Source: Pseudomonas knackmussii B13 (GTDB lineage: Bacteria; Pseudomonadota; Gammaproteobacteria; Pseudomonadales; Pseudomonadaceae). From it: 64,000 nt of DNA. The notes under the pieces are model-generated. The model was not told the DNA's origin, made no database searches, and saw only the letters and a list, made by a program, of their open reading frames with translations. Of this stretch, positions 15,717-24,493 are shown one piece after another. Made by a program: the position numbers and the translations under genes. The stretch is taken from the NCBI RefSeq assembly GCF_000689415.1, contig NZ_HG322950.1:1240001-1304000 (forward strand). Direction: 5' to 3'. Positions within the stretch are counted from its first letter, which is position 1, and each line of letters opens with the position of its first letter.

Positions 15717-15761
15717 AACGACTTCCTTGTTTCGTACAGAGGCGTATGTAAGAAGCCGGCG

Positions 15762-15790
15762 ATTTTGTAAGTCGATTCCTTCAGAGTCAA
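15762..15790 (-). promoter_or_regulatory. Candidate promoter of the wzb-wzc-rfaH operon
   Basis: On the minus strand TTGACT (15785-15790) and CAAAAT (15762-15767) are 17 bases apart, 45 bases upstream of the wzb start, in an otherwise gene-free 200-base gap. The -35 is a good sigma-70 match, the -10 a fair one. No other pair in this gap looked better. Confidence 0.45.
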
Positions 15791-15918
15791 GGCCGATAGT
15801 CGCAATGTGACACTATTAAGGCGGGCTTAAACCAACGCTTTTTTGACAAGTCACCGCGCAAATTGCGGCCTTGATCACAGCCGATCAGGTCCATTGACCG
15901 GCTGTCGGGACGTTTGAA

Positions 15919-18408
15919 CTATTTTTCAGCGCTGCTGCCTTCCTGCTCCGGCCGCTCCAACGCCACCTGCCTGATCGACAGGCGAATCTCCGCCGGCAGC
16001 ACGCGCTTGGCGGCGCCTTCGACGATCTCGCCGAGCTTCTCGTGGTAGCTCAGCTTGCCCTCTTCGTCCTTGCGCAGCACGCCCTGGTCGAGCATCGCCT
16101 GGATGAAGTTTCGGAACAGGGTCTTGTCGAAGAACTCCGGGGCGTTGAGGCCGTGGAGGATCGACAGGCGCTGGGCCATCACCGTGCTCAGGTTTTCCAG
16201 TTCCTCGGCGCTCAGTTGCTTCTGCCCGGCGTTGAGCAGCAGGGCGATCGCCATGTAGAAGCGCTGCAGGGTCTGCGTGATAGCGCGGGCGAGCAGGGTC
16301 AGCAGCACGTATTCGCGTGAGCTGGGGGCCGGGCGCACGTAGGCGTCGCCTTCCTGGCGCAGCAGGCCTTGGCCTACCAGCGCGGCGAGCCACTCGTCCA
16401 CCACGGCGTCCAGCTGATCCAGGTCCCAGCGGATGAAGAGTTCCTGCTGCAGGTACGGATAGAGCGCGCGGGTGTAGGTGAGCAGTTGCTCGCGGCTGAT
16501 CCGCGATTTGCTCTGGAAGAAGCTGGCGATCAGCGCCGGCAGGGCGAACACGTGCAGGACGTTGTTGCGGTAGTAGGTCATCAGCACCGCGTTCTGCTCG
16601 TCGAGGTAGAGGATGCGGCCGAGCGCGTCCTTCTGTTCGGCGAGCAAGTTCATGCTCTTCACGTATTCGATCAGGTCCTGGCCATTGCCGTCGGGCAGGG
16701 TGGCGCTGGGCGAGTAGGGCACCTTGCGCAGCAGGGCCAGGTAGAGGTCGAGCACGCGGGCCAGGGCGTTCGCGTCCAGGGCCAGGCGGCTGGTCGAGAG
16801 CAGCGCCAGGGCGACCAGGTTGACCGGGTTGATCGCCGCCGCGTCGTTGAGGTGACGGGCGACTTCGCGGGCCAACTGGTTGGTCGTTTCCGACAACCAG
16901 GCCGGGCGGTACTCCGGGCCGAGCTCCTGTTTCTTCCAGCCCGGCTCCTGGCGCTCCAGGAAGGCGTCCAGGTGGATGGGTTCGCCGAAGTTCACCCACA
17001 CCTGGCCGAAGCGCTGACGCAGGGCGCCGATCACCTTGAAGATGTCGAAGATGGATTCCTTCTTCTTCGCCGCGCCGCGCAGTTCGCCCAGGTAGGTGCG
17101 GCCTTCGAGCACGCGCTCGTAGCCGACGTAGACCGGCACGAAGACGATCGGCCGGCGCGAGTCGCGCAGGAAGCTGCGCAGGGTGATGGCGAGCATGCCG
17201 GTGCGCGGGTGGAGCATGCGCCCGGTGCGTGAGCGACCGCCTTCGACGAAGTACTCGGTGGGGAAGCCGCGGGTGAACAGCGTGTGCAGGTATTCGTTGA
17301 ACACTGCGGTGTAGAGCTGGTTGCCCTTGAAGCTGCGACGCATGAAGAAGGCGCCGCCGCGACGCAGGATGGAGCCGACCACGGGCATGTTGAGGTTGAT
17401 GCCGGCGGCGATGTGCGGCGGCGTCAGGCCGTTGCGGAACAGCAGGTAGGACAGCAGCAGGTAGTCGATGTGGCTGCGGTGGCAGGGCACGTAGACGATC
17501 TCGTTGCCCTGGGCGACGTCCTGCACGCGCTCGATGTGGTTGACCCGCACGCCCTCGTAGAGCTTGTTCCAGAACCAGGTCAGGGTGACTTCGAGGAAGC
17601 GGATCACCGGGTAGGAAACGTCGGCCGCGATCTCGTTGGCGTAGCGCAGCGCCGAGGCTTCGGCCTTCTCCTGGGAGATCTTCTGGGCGTCCATCTCCTC
17701 CTGGATGGCCTGGCGCACCAGCGGTGCGCGCAGCAGGCCCTTGACCAGTGTGCGGCGGTGGGAGAGGTCCGGGCCGATCACCGCGGTCTTCTGGTTGCGG
17801 AAGTGCACGCGCAGGATGCGCTGGACCATGCGCTGGGTGCGCTCCTGGCCCTTGCCCTGTTCGACCAGCTCGCGCAGGTGGATGGGCGCGGAGAACTGCA
17901 CGCGGGTCTTGCGTCCGAGGATGAGGATGCGCGCGAGCTTGCGCAGGCGTCCGGTCACTGCCCAGTTGTCGGCGAACAGCAGTTTCCAGGCGCTCTTCTC
18001 GCTGTCCGGCGACTGCCCCCAGAACACGCTCACGGGCACGATCTGAGCATCGTCGACGCCGTTCTGCTCCAGTGCGGCCAAGGTGCGCACCAGCGCCGGC
18101 GGAGCGCCGCGCTTGTCCTGGCGACCGAACCAGTCGGGCTCGCGGGTGAGGTAGAAGAAGGCTGCCGGCTCGACGCTGCCGCCGATCGCCACCGGCATCA
18201 CCGGGCGCGGCAGGCCGGCCTTGCGGCATTCGTTGTCGATGACCGCGAGGTCGCTCACCGACGGCTGCGGGAGGGCATAGAGCACCGGCTTGTTGCGGTC
18301 GATCTTCAGGCTCAGCGAGGACTGATTGATGGTTTCCGAGCGGACCCAGAGGTACAGCAGGCGGCGCAGGGCACCAAAGCCGAAGCGACGGAACGGATAG
18401 CGGGGCAT
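15919..18408 (-). CDS. plsB: Glycerol-3-phosphate 1-O-acyltransferase PlsB
   Basis: Catalyses the first acylation of glycerol-3-phosphate in phospholipid synthesis on the inner membrane. From the ATG at 18408 it has 829 residues, close to the family norm (about 830), and begins MPRYPFRRFGFGALRRLLYL as in pseudomonad PlsB; the longer frame upstream is not used. The acyltransferase HX4D motif is H310-RSHI-D315 (context PCHRSHIDYLLL), followed by FFMRRSFKGN and FVEGGRSRTGRM, the other conserved acyltransferase blocks. It lies just beyond the start of the exopolysaccharide locus and reads in the same direction, with a 200-base gap. It appears to be monocistronic. Confidence 0.96.
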   Translation of the reverse strand: MPRYPFRRFGFGALRRLLYLWVRSETINQSSLSLKIDRNKPVLYALPQPSVSDLAVIDNECRKAGLPRPVMPVAIGGSVEPAAFFYLTREPDWFGRQDKRGAPPALVRTLAALEQNGVDDAQIVPVSVFWGQSPDSEKSAWKLLFADNWAVTGRLRKLARILILGRKTRVQFSAPIHLRELVEQGKGQERTQRMVQRILRVHFRNQKTAVIGPDLSHRRTLVKGLLRAPLVRQAIQEEMDAQKISQEKAEASALRYANEIAADVSYPVIRFLEVTLTWFWNKLYEGVRVNHIERVQDVAQGNEIVYVPCHRSHIDYLLLSYLLFRNGLTPPHIAAGINLNMPVVGSILRRGGAFFMRRSFKGNQLYTAVFNEYLHTLFTRGFPTEYFVEGGRSRTGRMLHPRTGMLAITLRSFLRDSRRPIVFVPVYVGYERVLEGRTYLGELRGAAKKKESIFDIFKVIGALRQRFGQVWVNFGEPIHLDAFLERQEPGWKKQELGPEYRPAWLSETTNQLAREVARHLNDAAAINPVNLVALALLSTSRLALDANALARVLDLYLALLRKVPYSPSATLPDGNGQDLIEYVKSMNLLAEQKDALGRILYLDEQNAVLMTYYRNNVLHVFALPALIASFFQSKSRISREQLLTYTRALYPYLQQELFIRWDLDQLDAVVDEWLAALVGQGLLRQEGDAYVRPAPSSREYVLLTLLARAITQTLQRFYMAIALLLNAGQKQLSAEELENLSTVMAQRLSILHGLNAPEFFDKTLFRNFIQAMLDQGVLRKDEEGKLSYHEKLGEIVEGAAKRVLPAEIRLSIRQVALERPEQEGSSAEK

Positions 18409-18877
18409 ACGGACTCTTGAGGCAGTTGAAAGAGGCCAGGGGCAAACCAAGCGGACGCTAGTGTGCCGCAATAGCCGGACCGGCAAAAGGGCGCCGGCCC
18501 GGCAATCCGGCGGGTATCTCCGTCCGCTTGCCGGCAACGGCGCGGAAAAATCAGGGGCTCGGCGAGCCGCCATGGATTTCTTAAGGCGACCGTAATGCGG
18601 TTCGTCGAGTCTCTGGCCGGGCAGCCGATGATGCCGTTCCGCTCCTCGGTAATAGGAAATTTCCCAACGCTTGCCAGAAAACAGCTATTGCTTTGACAGC
18701 ATTTGGAAAACTTTTCACTGTGCAGGCTGTCTTGCATAGCCGTTGGTCGCCTTCTTATAGTCCGGCCTGCATTTTGGGGAGGCCTGCCTGCGCTGCGAGT
18801 TCCGGGTGGAAGGCGGGTGCTGATCAAGGCTCCGCGCCGGGTAAAGGTCGGGGCCCTTACCGCAATGGTGAGAGACC
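18409..18877. other. Divergent gap between plsB and the ABC operon
   Basis: The 469 bases hold no supported gene. The right end carries the candidate promoter (18732-18761) and leader of the ABC operon. The left end must hold the plsB promoter, which I could not place. Two small in-frame stretches on the minus strand are extensions of plsB and have no start site of their own. Confidence 0.6.
18732..18761 (+). promoter_or_regulatory. Candidate promoter of the ABC transporter operon
   Basis: TTGCAT (18732-18737) and TATAGT (18756-18761) are separated by 18 bases, about 115 bases before the ATG of the ATPase gene. Both boxes match sigma-70 well. Confidence 0.5.
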
Positions 18878-19801
18878 ATGATCGAGATAAGCAGACTCAC
18901 GAAGCGCTTCGCTCAGCAGGCTGTAGTGGACGATTTGTCCTTCAGCGTGCAGCCAGGCGAAGTCCTGGGATTTCTCGGCCCGAATGGCGCCGGCAAGTCC
19001 ACCACCATGAAGATGCTCACCGGTTTTCTCGCGCCCAGCTCGGGCACGGCGAGCATCCACGGCTTCGACATCCAGACCCAGACCCTGCAGGCCCAGCGCT
19101 TGATCGGCTACCTGCCCGAGGGTGCGCCCTGCTATGGCGACATGACGGTCGGCCGCTTCCTCGAGTTCATCGCCGAGGTGCGCGGCTACCGCGGTGCCGA
19201 CAAGCGCGCGCGGGTCGATCGCGTGGTCGGCCTTTTGGAGCTGGAGCATGTGCGCCGGCAGTCCATCGAAACGCTGTCCAAGGGTTTCAAGCGCCGCGTC
19301 GGGGTGGCCCAGGCGATCCTGCATGACCCGAAGGTGCTGATCCTTGACGAGCCCACCGACGGCCTCGACCCGAACCAGAAGCACCAGGTCCGCGAGCTGA
19401 TCGGCAGCCTGGCGCAGGAGCGCATCGTTATCATTTCCACCCACATCCTCGAGGAGGTCACCGCGGTCTGCACCCGCGCGGTGGTGATCGCCAATGGCCG
19501 GCTGGTCGCGGACGGTACGCCCTTCGAGCTGGAAAGCCGCTCGCGTTACCACCAGGCGGTGACCCTGGTTGGCGAGAACGCTCTCGATCGCCAGGCACTG
19601 GCCGCGCTGCCGGGCGTCGCCGGCGTCGAGGAGAACCCGCTGGAGAACAGCCTGACCGTGCTGGCCCGGCCGGGCGAGGTGATCTTCCCGCAGGTGAACG
19701 CGCTGATCGCCGAGCGCGGTTGGCGAATCAAGGAACTGGACGTGGAGCGCGGTCGGCTGGATGAAGTCTTCCGCACCCTGACCCGAGGGGAGGCGGCATG
19801 A
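18878..19801 (+). CDS. ABC transporter ATP-binding protein (exporter, gliding-type)
   Basis: A 307-residue ATPase of an ABC-2 exporter. It has Walker A GPNGAGKST (about residues 34-42), the signature region LSKGFKRRVGVAQA, Walker B VLILDEPTDGLDP and the H-loop (ISTHILEE). The ATG at 18878 follows GGTGAGAG. It overlaps the permease gene as ATGA. With the two or three genes that follow, it resembles the GldA/GldF/GldG-type export complexes first seen in gliding Bacteroidetes, which are widespread and not necessarily linked to motility. Substrate unknown. I recall the same four genes next to plsB in P. aeruginosa (PA3672-PA3669). Confidence 0.92.
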   Translation: MIEISRLTKRFAQQAVVDDLSFSVQPGEVLGFLGPNGAGKSTTMKMLTGFLAPSSGTASIHGFDIQTQTLQAQRLIGYLPEGAPCYGDMTVGRFLEFIAEVRGYRGADKRARVDRVVGLLELEHVRRQSIETLSKGFKRRVGVAQAILHDPKVLILDEPTDGLDPNQKHQVRELIGSLAQERIVIISTHILEEVTAVCTRAVVIANGRLVADGTPFELESRSRYHQAVTLVGENALDRQALAALPGVAGVEENPLENSLTVLARPGEVIFPQVNALIAERGWRIKELDVERGRLDEVFRTLTRGEAA

Positions 19802-20532
19802 AGCAGTTGCCCGTGGTCTTCAAGCGCGAGCTGGCAAGCTACTTCGCCACGCCGCTGGCTTACGTGTTCATCGTCATTTTCCTGGTGCTCTCCGGGGTCT
19901 TCACCTTCTACCTCGGCAACTTCTACGAGCGCGACCAGGCGGATCTGACGGCCTTCTTCAACTTCCACCCCTGGCTCTACCTGTTCCTCATCCCGGCCAT
20001 CGCCATGCGGCTCTGGGCGGAGGAGCGCAAGTCCGGCTCCATCGAGTTGCTGATGACCCTGCCGATCACCCGCCTGGAGGCGGTGGCCGGCAAGTTCCTC
20101 GCCGCCTGGGTGTTCGCCGGCATCGCCTTGCTGCTGACCTTCCCCATGGTGCTGACGGTCAACTACCTGGGCGACCCGGACAACGGCGCCATCCTCGCCG
20201 GCTACCTGGGCAGCTGGCTGCTGGCCGGCGGCTACCTGGCGATCGGCTCGTGCATGTCGGCGCTGGCGAAGAACCAGGTGATCGCCTTCATCCTCGCCGT
20301 GGTGATGTGTTTCGTCTTCATCGTCAGCGGCTTCCCCCTGGTGCTCGACGCTTTCAGCGGCTGGGCGCCGCAGTGGCTACTCGACGCTGTGGCCTCGATG
20401 AGCTTCCTGACCCGCTTCGACGCGATCAGCAAGGGTGTCATCGACCTGCGCGACCTGCTGTTTTTCGTCAGCCTGATCGTCGCCTGGCTCGCCGCCACGG
20501 CGGTGGTGGTCGACCTGAAGAAAGCCGACTGA
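19798..20532 (+). CDS. ABC-2 type permease (GldF-like)
   Basis: A 244-residue membrane protein with six predicted helices, starting at an ATG that overlaps the preceding ATPase by four bases. The first helix region (LASYFATPLAYVFIVIFLVLSGVFTFYLG) is typical of ABC-2 permeases of the GldF class. Hydrophobic blocks follow at about residues 56-70, 103-120, 140-160, 170-190 and 215-235. It is the transmembrane partner of the ATPase. Ten bases separate it from the GldG-like gene. No substrate-specific feature is visible. Confidence 0.88.
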   Translation: MKQLPVVFKRELASYFATPLAYVFIVIFLVLSGVFTFYLGNFYERDQADLTAFFNFHPWLYLFLIPAIAMRLWAEERKSGSIELLMTLPITRLEAVAGKFLAAWVFAGIALLLTFPMVLTVNYLGDPDNGAILAGYLGSWLLAGGYLAIGSCMSALAKNQVIAFILAVVMCFVFIVSGFPLVLDAFSGWAPQWLLDAVASMSFLTRFDAISKGVIDLRDLLFFVSLIVAWLAATAVVVDLKKAD

Positions 20533-20542
20533 GGAAGCCCTG

Positions 20543-22378
20543 ATGAAGAAAGTGATGTTTTCCGGGGCCGGCCTGCTGGTCATCGCCCTGCTGTTCCTGG
20601 CCTTCAACCTGGTCTCCGGGGTGGCCTTCACCGGCGCGCGCCTGGACCTGACGCAGCAGAAGCTCTACACGATTTCCGATGGCACGAAGAAGGTCCTCGG
20701 CTCCATCGGCGAGCCGATCAACCTGTACTTCTTCTATTCGGACAAGGGCACCAAGGACCTGGTCCCCCTGCGCAACTACGCCAAGCGCGTCGAGGAGCTG
20801 CTCAAGGCCTACGAGCGCGAGGCGGGCGGCAAGCTCCACCTGCACATCATCGACCCGCAGCCGTTCTCCGCCGAGGAGGACCGCGCGGCCGAGCTGGGCC
20901 TGCAGGCCGTGCCGCTGTCGCAAGGTGGCGACACCGTCTACTTCGGCCTGGCCGGCACCGATGCGCTGGACAACACCCAGGTGATCCCGTTCTTCCAGCC
21001 GGACCACGAGGAGTTCCTCGAGTACGACGTCAGCCGCCTGATCAATGCCCTGGCGCATCCCAAGCGGCCGGTGGTGGGCCTGCTCAGCACGCTGCAGATG
21101 AACGGCGGCTTCGACATGCAGACGCAGCAGCCGACCTCGCCCTGGATGCTGCTCGAGGAGATTCGCCAGCAGTTCGACCTGAAGAGCATCAAGCCGGACG
21201 TCGACGCCATTCCCGACGACATCAGTGTGCTGATGCTGGTGCATCCGAAGAACCTGCCGCAGCAGACCCTCTACGCCATCGACCAGTTCGTCCTGCGCGG
21301 CGGCAAGCTGCTGGCGTTCGTCGATCCCTACAGCGAAGCGGACAAGTCTTCCGACATGGGCATGCTGGAGAATGCCGGCCTGCCGTCCTCGGACCTGGAG
21401 CCGCTGTTCAAGAGCTGGGGCCTGCAGATGCTGCCGGGCAAGGTGCTGGGGGACGGCACCTACGCGATGTCCGTGAGCATGGGCCAGGGCCAGCGTGCCG
21501 CGCACCACCCCGCCTGGCTGAACCTGGACAGCAAGGCGCTGGACGCCGGCGACGTGGCCACCGCCGGACTGGACAGCCTCACCGTCGCCACGGCAGGCAT
21601 CCTCGAGCCGCTGAAGGACGCCAAGACCCGCTTCACCCCGCTGGTGCGCAGTTCGGCCTTCGCAATGCCCTTCGACGTACAACGCTTCGTCACGCTCCGT
21701 GATCCGGGTGAGCTGATGGCTCAGCTGAAACCGAGCGGTGACCGCTACGCCATCGCGGCTCGCGTGCAGGGGCCGGTGCAGAGCGCCTATCCCAATGGCA
21801 TCGAAGGGCACAAGGGCGGCCTCAAGGGCGCGGCGAACATCAACGTGATCGTGGTGGCCGACACCGATCTGCTCACCGACCGGATGTGGGTGCAGGTGCA
21901 GGACTTCTTTGGCCAGCGCGTGCCGCAGCCCTGGGCCGACAACGCCACCTTCGTGATCAACACGCTGGATAACCTGGCTGGCTCCGACGCGTTGATCAGC
22001 GTGCGTTCGCGCGGGCGCTTCAGCCGGCCGTTCACCGTGGTCGACGAGCTGCAGCGCCAGGCCGAGACGCGCTTCCGCGAGAAGGCCGATGGGCTCAAGC
22101 AGCGGCTGTCCGACACCGAGCAGAAGCTCGCCGCGCTGCAGAACCAGGACCCGAGCAAGACGCTGGAACTGACGCCCGAGCAGCAGGCTGCGGTGCAGCA
22201 GTTCATCCAGGAGCGCGTGCGCATCCGCAAGGAGCTGCGCGATGTGCAGTTCCAGCTCAACGCCGACATCGAGGCGCTGGGGCGCACCCTGAAGATCATC
22301 AATATCGCGGCGGTGCCGTTGCTGCTGACCCTGGGCGTGCTTGTCCTGTGGTGGTGGCGCCGTCGGCGCCAGGCCTGA
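20543..22378 (+). CDS. GldG-like ABC auxiliary protein
   Basis: A 611-residue protein with one N-terminal membrane helix (LLVIALLFLAFNLVSGVAF) and a C-terminal one (IINIAAVPLLLTLGVLVLWWW). The long periplasmic middle matches the ABC_transp_aux/GldG type: NLYFFYSDKGTKDLVPLRNYAKRVEELL, then HLHIIDPQPFSAEEDRAAELGLQAVP and the DVSRLINAL segment. A coiled-coil-like stretch (about 505-575, ELQRQAETRFREKADGLKQRL) precedes the last helix. It presumably acts with the ATPase and permease. Function in Pseudomonas is unknown; this is a family description only. Confidence 0.85.
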   Translation: MKKVMFSGAGLLVIALLFLAFNLVSGVAFTGARLDLTQQKLYTISDGTKKVLGSIGEPINLYFFYSDKGTKDLVPLRNYAKRVEELLKAYEREAGGKLHLHIIDPQPFSAEEDRAAELGLQAVPLSQGGDTVYFGLAGTDALDNTQVIPFFQPDHEEFLEYDVSRLINALAHPKRPVVGLLSTLQMNGGFDMQTQQPTSPWMLLEEIRQQFDLKSIKPDVDAIPDDISVLMLVHPKNLPQQTLYAIDQFVLRGGKLLAFVDPYSEADKSSDMGMLENAGLPSSDLEPLFKSWGLQMLPGKVLGDGTYAMSVSMGQGQRAAHHPAWLNLDSKALDAGDVATAGLDSLTVATAGILEPLKDAKTRFTPLVRSSAFAMPFDVQRFVTLRDPGELMAQLKPSGDRYAIAARVQGPVQSAYPNGIEGHKGGLKGAANINVIVVADTDLLTDRMWVQVQDFFGQRVPQPWADNATFVINTLDNLAGSDALISVRSRGRFSRPFTVVDELQRQAETRFREKADGLKQRLSDTEQKLAALQNQDPSKTLELTPEQQAAVQQFIQERVRIRKELRDVQFQLNADIEALGRTLKIINIAAVPLLLTLGVLVLWWWRRRRQA

Positions 22379-22388
22379 GGAGGCGGGC

Positions 22389-23360
22389 ATGCAACGCAAG
22401 AGTCTGATGCTGCTGGTTGTCCTGGCCGTGTTGCTGGGAGGGCTGTATGCCTGGCTGCAGCGCGAGCCGGAGAGGGCTCCAGCGAAAGAGAGCCACTACT
22501 TCCCGGGCCTGCAGGTGCAGCAGGTGAGTGCGGTGAAGATCCAGCGCCCCGGCCAGCCGGATATCCGCGTGGCGCGCCAGGACGGCCGCTGGGTGATGCC
22601 GGCGAAGGCCGACTACACCGCCGCCGGGCGCCTGATCGGCGACCTCCTGCAGGACCTCGCCCAGGCCCGCAAGGTGGAGGCGAAGACCCGCGAGCCGGGC
22701 AACTTCGCCCAACTGGAGCTGGCCGAGCAGGGCCCCGGCGCCGCCGTGCGGCTGACCCTGGAGCGGGCCGGCGGCGCGCCGCTGGAGCTGCTGGTGGGCA
22801 AGGCCTCGCAGCAGGGCGGGCGGCTGGTGCGCCAGCCGGGTGACAACCAGGTCTGGCTGATCGACAAGGACCTGCGCCTGCCGCCGGACGAACTCGACTG
22901 GCTGGATCGCCGGGTCACCAGCATTCCCTTCGAGAAGATCGCCGAGGTCGCGGTGACTTATCCCCAGGGCGAGACCCTGACGGTGTTCCGCGACAAGCCC
23001 GAGGAGCCCAACCTGCGCGTACGCGAACTGCCCAAGGATGCCAAGCTGGCCTACGAGGCGGTGGCCAATGGCATGGGCACGCCCTTCGGCCAGCTGACGT
23101 TCGCCGACGCGGCCCCGCTGGACCAGGTGCAGTTCAATGGTGCACCGGAGCTGACTTTCAGCCTGAAGTCCTTCGATGGCGCGAGCCTGCGCGGGCAGGT
23201 GCACGAGCAGGGCGGTCATCCCTGGCTGATCATCGACAGCGCCAAGGGATTCGCCGACGGCCAGGTCCAGGCGCGTGCGGGGTGGGCGTATCGCATCGAG
23301 GATTTCCAGTACAAGGCGCTGGCCAGGCACCTGGCCGAGATCACCGCGAAGAAACCCTGA
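22389..23360 (+). CDS. DUF4340-type membrane-anchored protein of the ABC operon
   Basis: A 323-residue protein with one N-terminal helix (SLMLLVVLAVLLGGLYAWLQ) and the rest predicted periplasmic. The ATG at 22389 has GAGGAGG seven bases before; a longer frame upstream would cover the end of the preceding gene. It contains repeated beta-rich segments such as FPGLQVQQVSAVKIQRPGQPDIRV and a later VAVTYPQGETLTVFRD. It matches the DUF4340 proteins that I recall at the end of this same four-gene operon in pseudomonads. Function unknown; linkage to the exporter is the only clue. Confidence 0.82.
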   Translation: MQRKSLMLLVVLAVLLGGLYAWLQREPERAPAKESHYFPGLQVQQVSAVKIQRPGQPDIRVARQDGRWVMPAKADYTAAGRLIGDLLQDLAQARKVEAKTREPGNFAQLELAEQGPGAAVRLTLERAGGAPLELLVGKASQQGGRLVRQPGDNQVWLIDKDLRLPPDELDWLDRRVTSIPFEKIAEVAVTYPQGETLTVFRDKPEEPNLRVRELPKDAKLAYEAVANGMGTPFGQLTFADAAPLDQVQFNGAPELTFSLKSFDGASLRGQVHEQGGHPWLIIDSAKGFADGQVQARAGWAYRIEDFQYKALARHLAEITAKKP

Positions 23361-23747
23361 ACGGCTGGAACGCCAGTACCGAAATCCCGCCGGTGACGGT
23401 ACTGGCGTGCATCGAAAATGTGCACCGGCGCACAGGACGAACCCGCAAGAATACGCCGTGTTTACGCCTCGCCGATGCACCTAAATGGCCCTGCAAGCCC
23501 CGTAAAATGGCACTTTGGCCAGTTTGGTCATGACCCTCTGCAGTTGATGAAAAATTGCTTTTCAGCTGTAACTTTTGATTTATATACTCGGGACCGCGGT
23601 CGTCATTGGGGTGTTATTCGAATTGCCCTTCCAACTCGGCTCCGGCCCTGGATGGTCAACCCGGACAGCTCTCCGCCTGTCGAGCCGTTGCAGTCCTCAT
23701 TCCCGGGGGCCAACCAAAAATAAAATCGAAAGTTGGAGAGTGTGGTA
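23361..23747. other. Gap before the cold-shock gene, with long leader
   Basis: No gene in these 387 bases. A TATACT box at 23583-23588 (with poor -35 partners at 23555-23565) would give a 5' leader of about 150 bases, in keeping with the long, structured leaders of cold-shock mRNAs. The promoter call is tentative. Confidence 0.45.
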
Positions 23748-23957
23748 ATGGCTGATCGTGAGGTCGGAACCGTCAAGTGGTTCAATGACGCCAAGGGTTA
23801 TGGATTCATTCAACGCGATAGCGGTCCGGACGTTTTCGTTCACTACCGTGCCATTCGTGGCGAAGGTCACCGCTCCCTGGTCGAAGGCCAGAAAGTGGAG
23901 TTCTCGGTGATCCAGGGTCAGAAAGGCCTGCAGGCGGAAGACGTCGCCAAGGTCTGA
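23748..23957 (+). CDS. Cold-shock domain protein
   Basis: A 69-residue cold-shock domain protein starting at the ATG at 23748 (GGAG nine bases upstream; the frame extends to a TTG that is not used). RNP-1 reads KGYGFI and RNP-2 VFVHY, the two nucleic-acid-binding motifs. It probably acts as an RNA chaperone or antiterminator. The C-terminal half (VEGQKVEFSVIQGQKGLQAEDV) is standard. It is a single-gene unit ended by a strong terminator. Which Csp paralogue it is cannot be told from sequence alone. Confidence 0.95.
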   Translation: MADREVGTVKWFNDAKGYGFIQRDSGPDVFVHYRAIRGEGHRSLVEGQKVEFSVIQGQKGLQAEDVAKV

Positions 23958-23964
23958 GCCCCCG

Positions 23965-24005
23965 AAATCAAAGGCCCGTCGTGAGACGGGCCTTTGATTT
24001 TTCAG
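23965..24005 (+). terminator. Intrinsic terminator of the cold-shock gene
   Basis: A 16-bp perfect stem (AAATCAAAGGCCCGTC with its complement, loop GTGA) followed by TTCAG; the A/T base of the stem supplies a run of T at its 3' side, so it can also act on the opposite strand towards the minus-strand gene that ends at 24069. Confidence 0.9.
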
Positions 24006-24068
24006 CCTCCCCGAACAGGAAGGCCTCTATAGACGGCGCCGCATCAGCGGAAACGCCGTTTTCGTGTT

Positions 24069-24452
24069 TCAGCCGGTACGCCAGGTGATTTCCTGCACGC
24101 CCTCGGCGGTCACCTTCAGCCAGCGATCCGCATCTTCCTCACCCTGTTCCTCGCTCCAGCTGCCCGGTGCGCAGCGCACCTCGACGCCCAGCGCCGCATT
24201 GGCCGCACGCGCGCAGGCGACGTCGTCGTCCCAGGGCGTGGCGTCGCTGTCGATGAACAGGCTGTGCCACTTGCCCACCGCCTTCGGCAGCCAGGTCAGC
24301 GGGATCATGCCGCTCGGGCTGTCGGCCATGCACTTGAAGGTCTCGCCCTGGGCGCGCCATTCGCTGCACGGTCCCAGTGCCTTTGCCAGCCACTCGCCCA
24401 CTGCGGCCTGATCGGCGTCCTTGAGGTAGATCTCGATATCGGGTTGGCGCAT
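24069..24452 (-). CDS. Conserved hypothetical protein, 127 residues
   Basis: I do not recognise a functional family. The acidic protein contains no signal peptide or membrane helix. It is 41 bases downstream of the rlmA stop and reads in the same direction, so it may be part of the dapE-56 aa-rlmA operon. Features worth keeping are IEIYLKDADQAAVGEWLAKALGP at the N-terminus and a DADRWLKVTAEGVQEITWRTG tail. From memory, the P. aeruginosa cold-shock, hypothetical, rlmA and dapE genes lie in the same order. Confidence 0.8.
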   Translation of the reverse strand: MRQPDIEIYLKDADQAAVGEWLAKALGPCSEWRAQGETFKCMADSPSGMIPLTWLPKAVGKWHSLFIDSDATPWDDDVACARAANAALGVEVRCAPGSWSEEQGEEDADRWLKVTAEGVQEITWRTG

Positions 24453-24493
24453 GGCGTCCTCTCAGCGTCTGTGGGCGGGGCGAAGGGTGGCGG

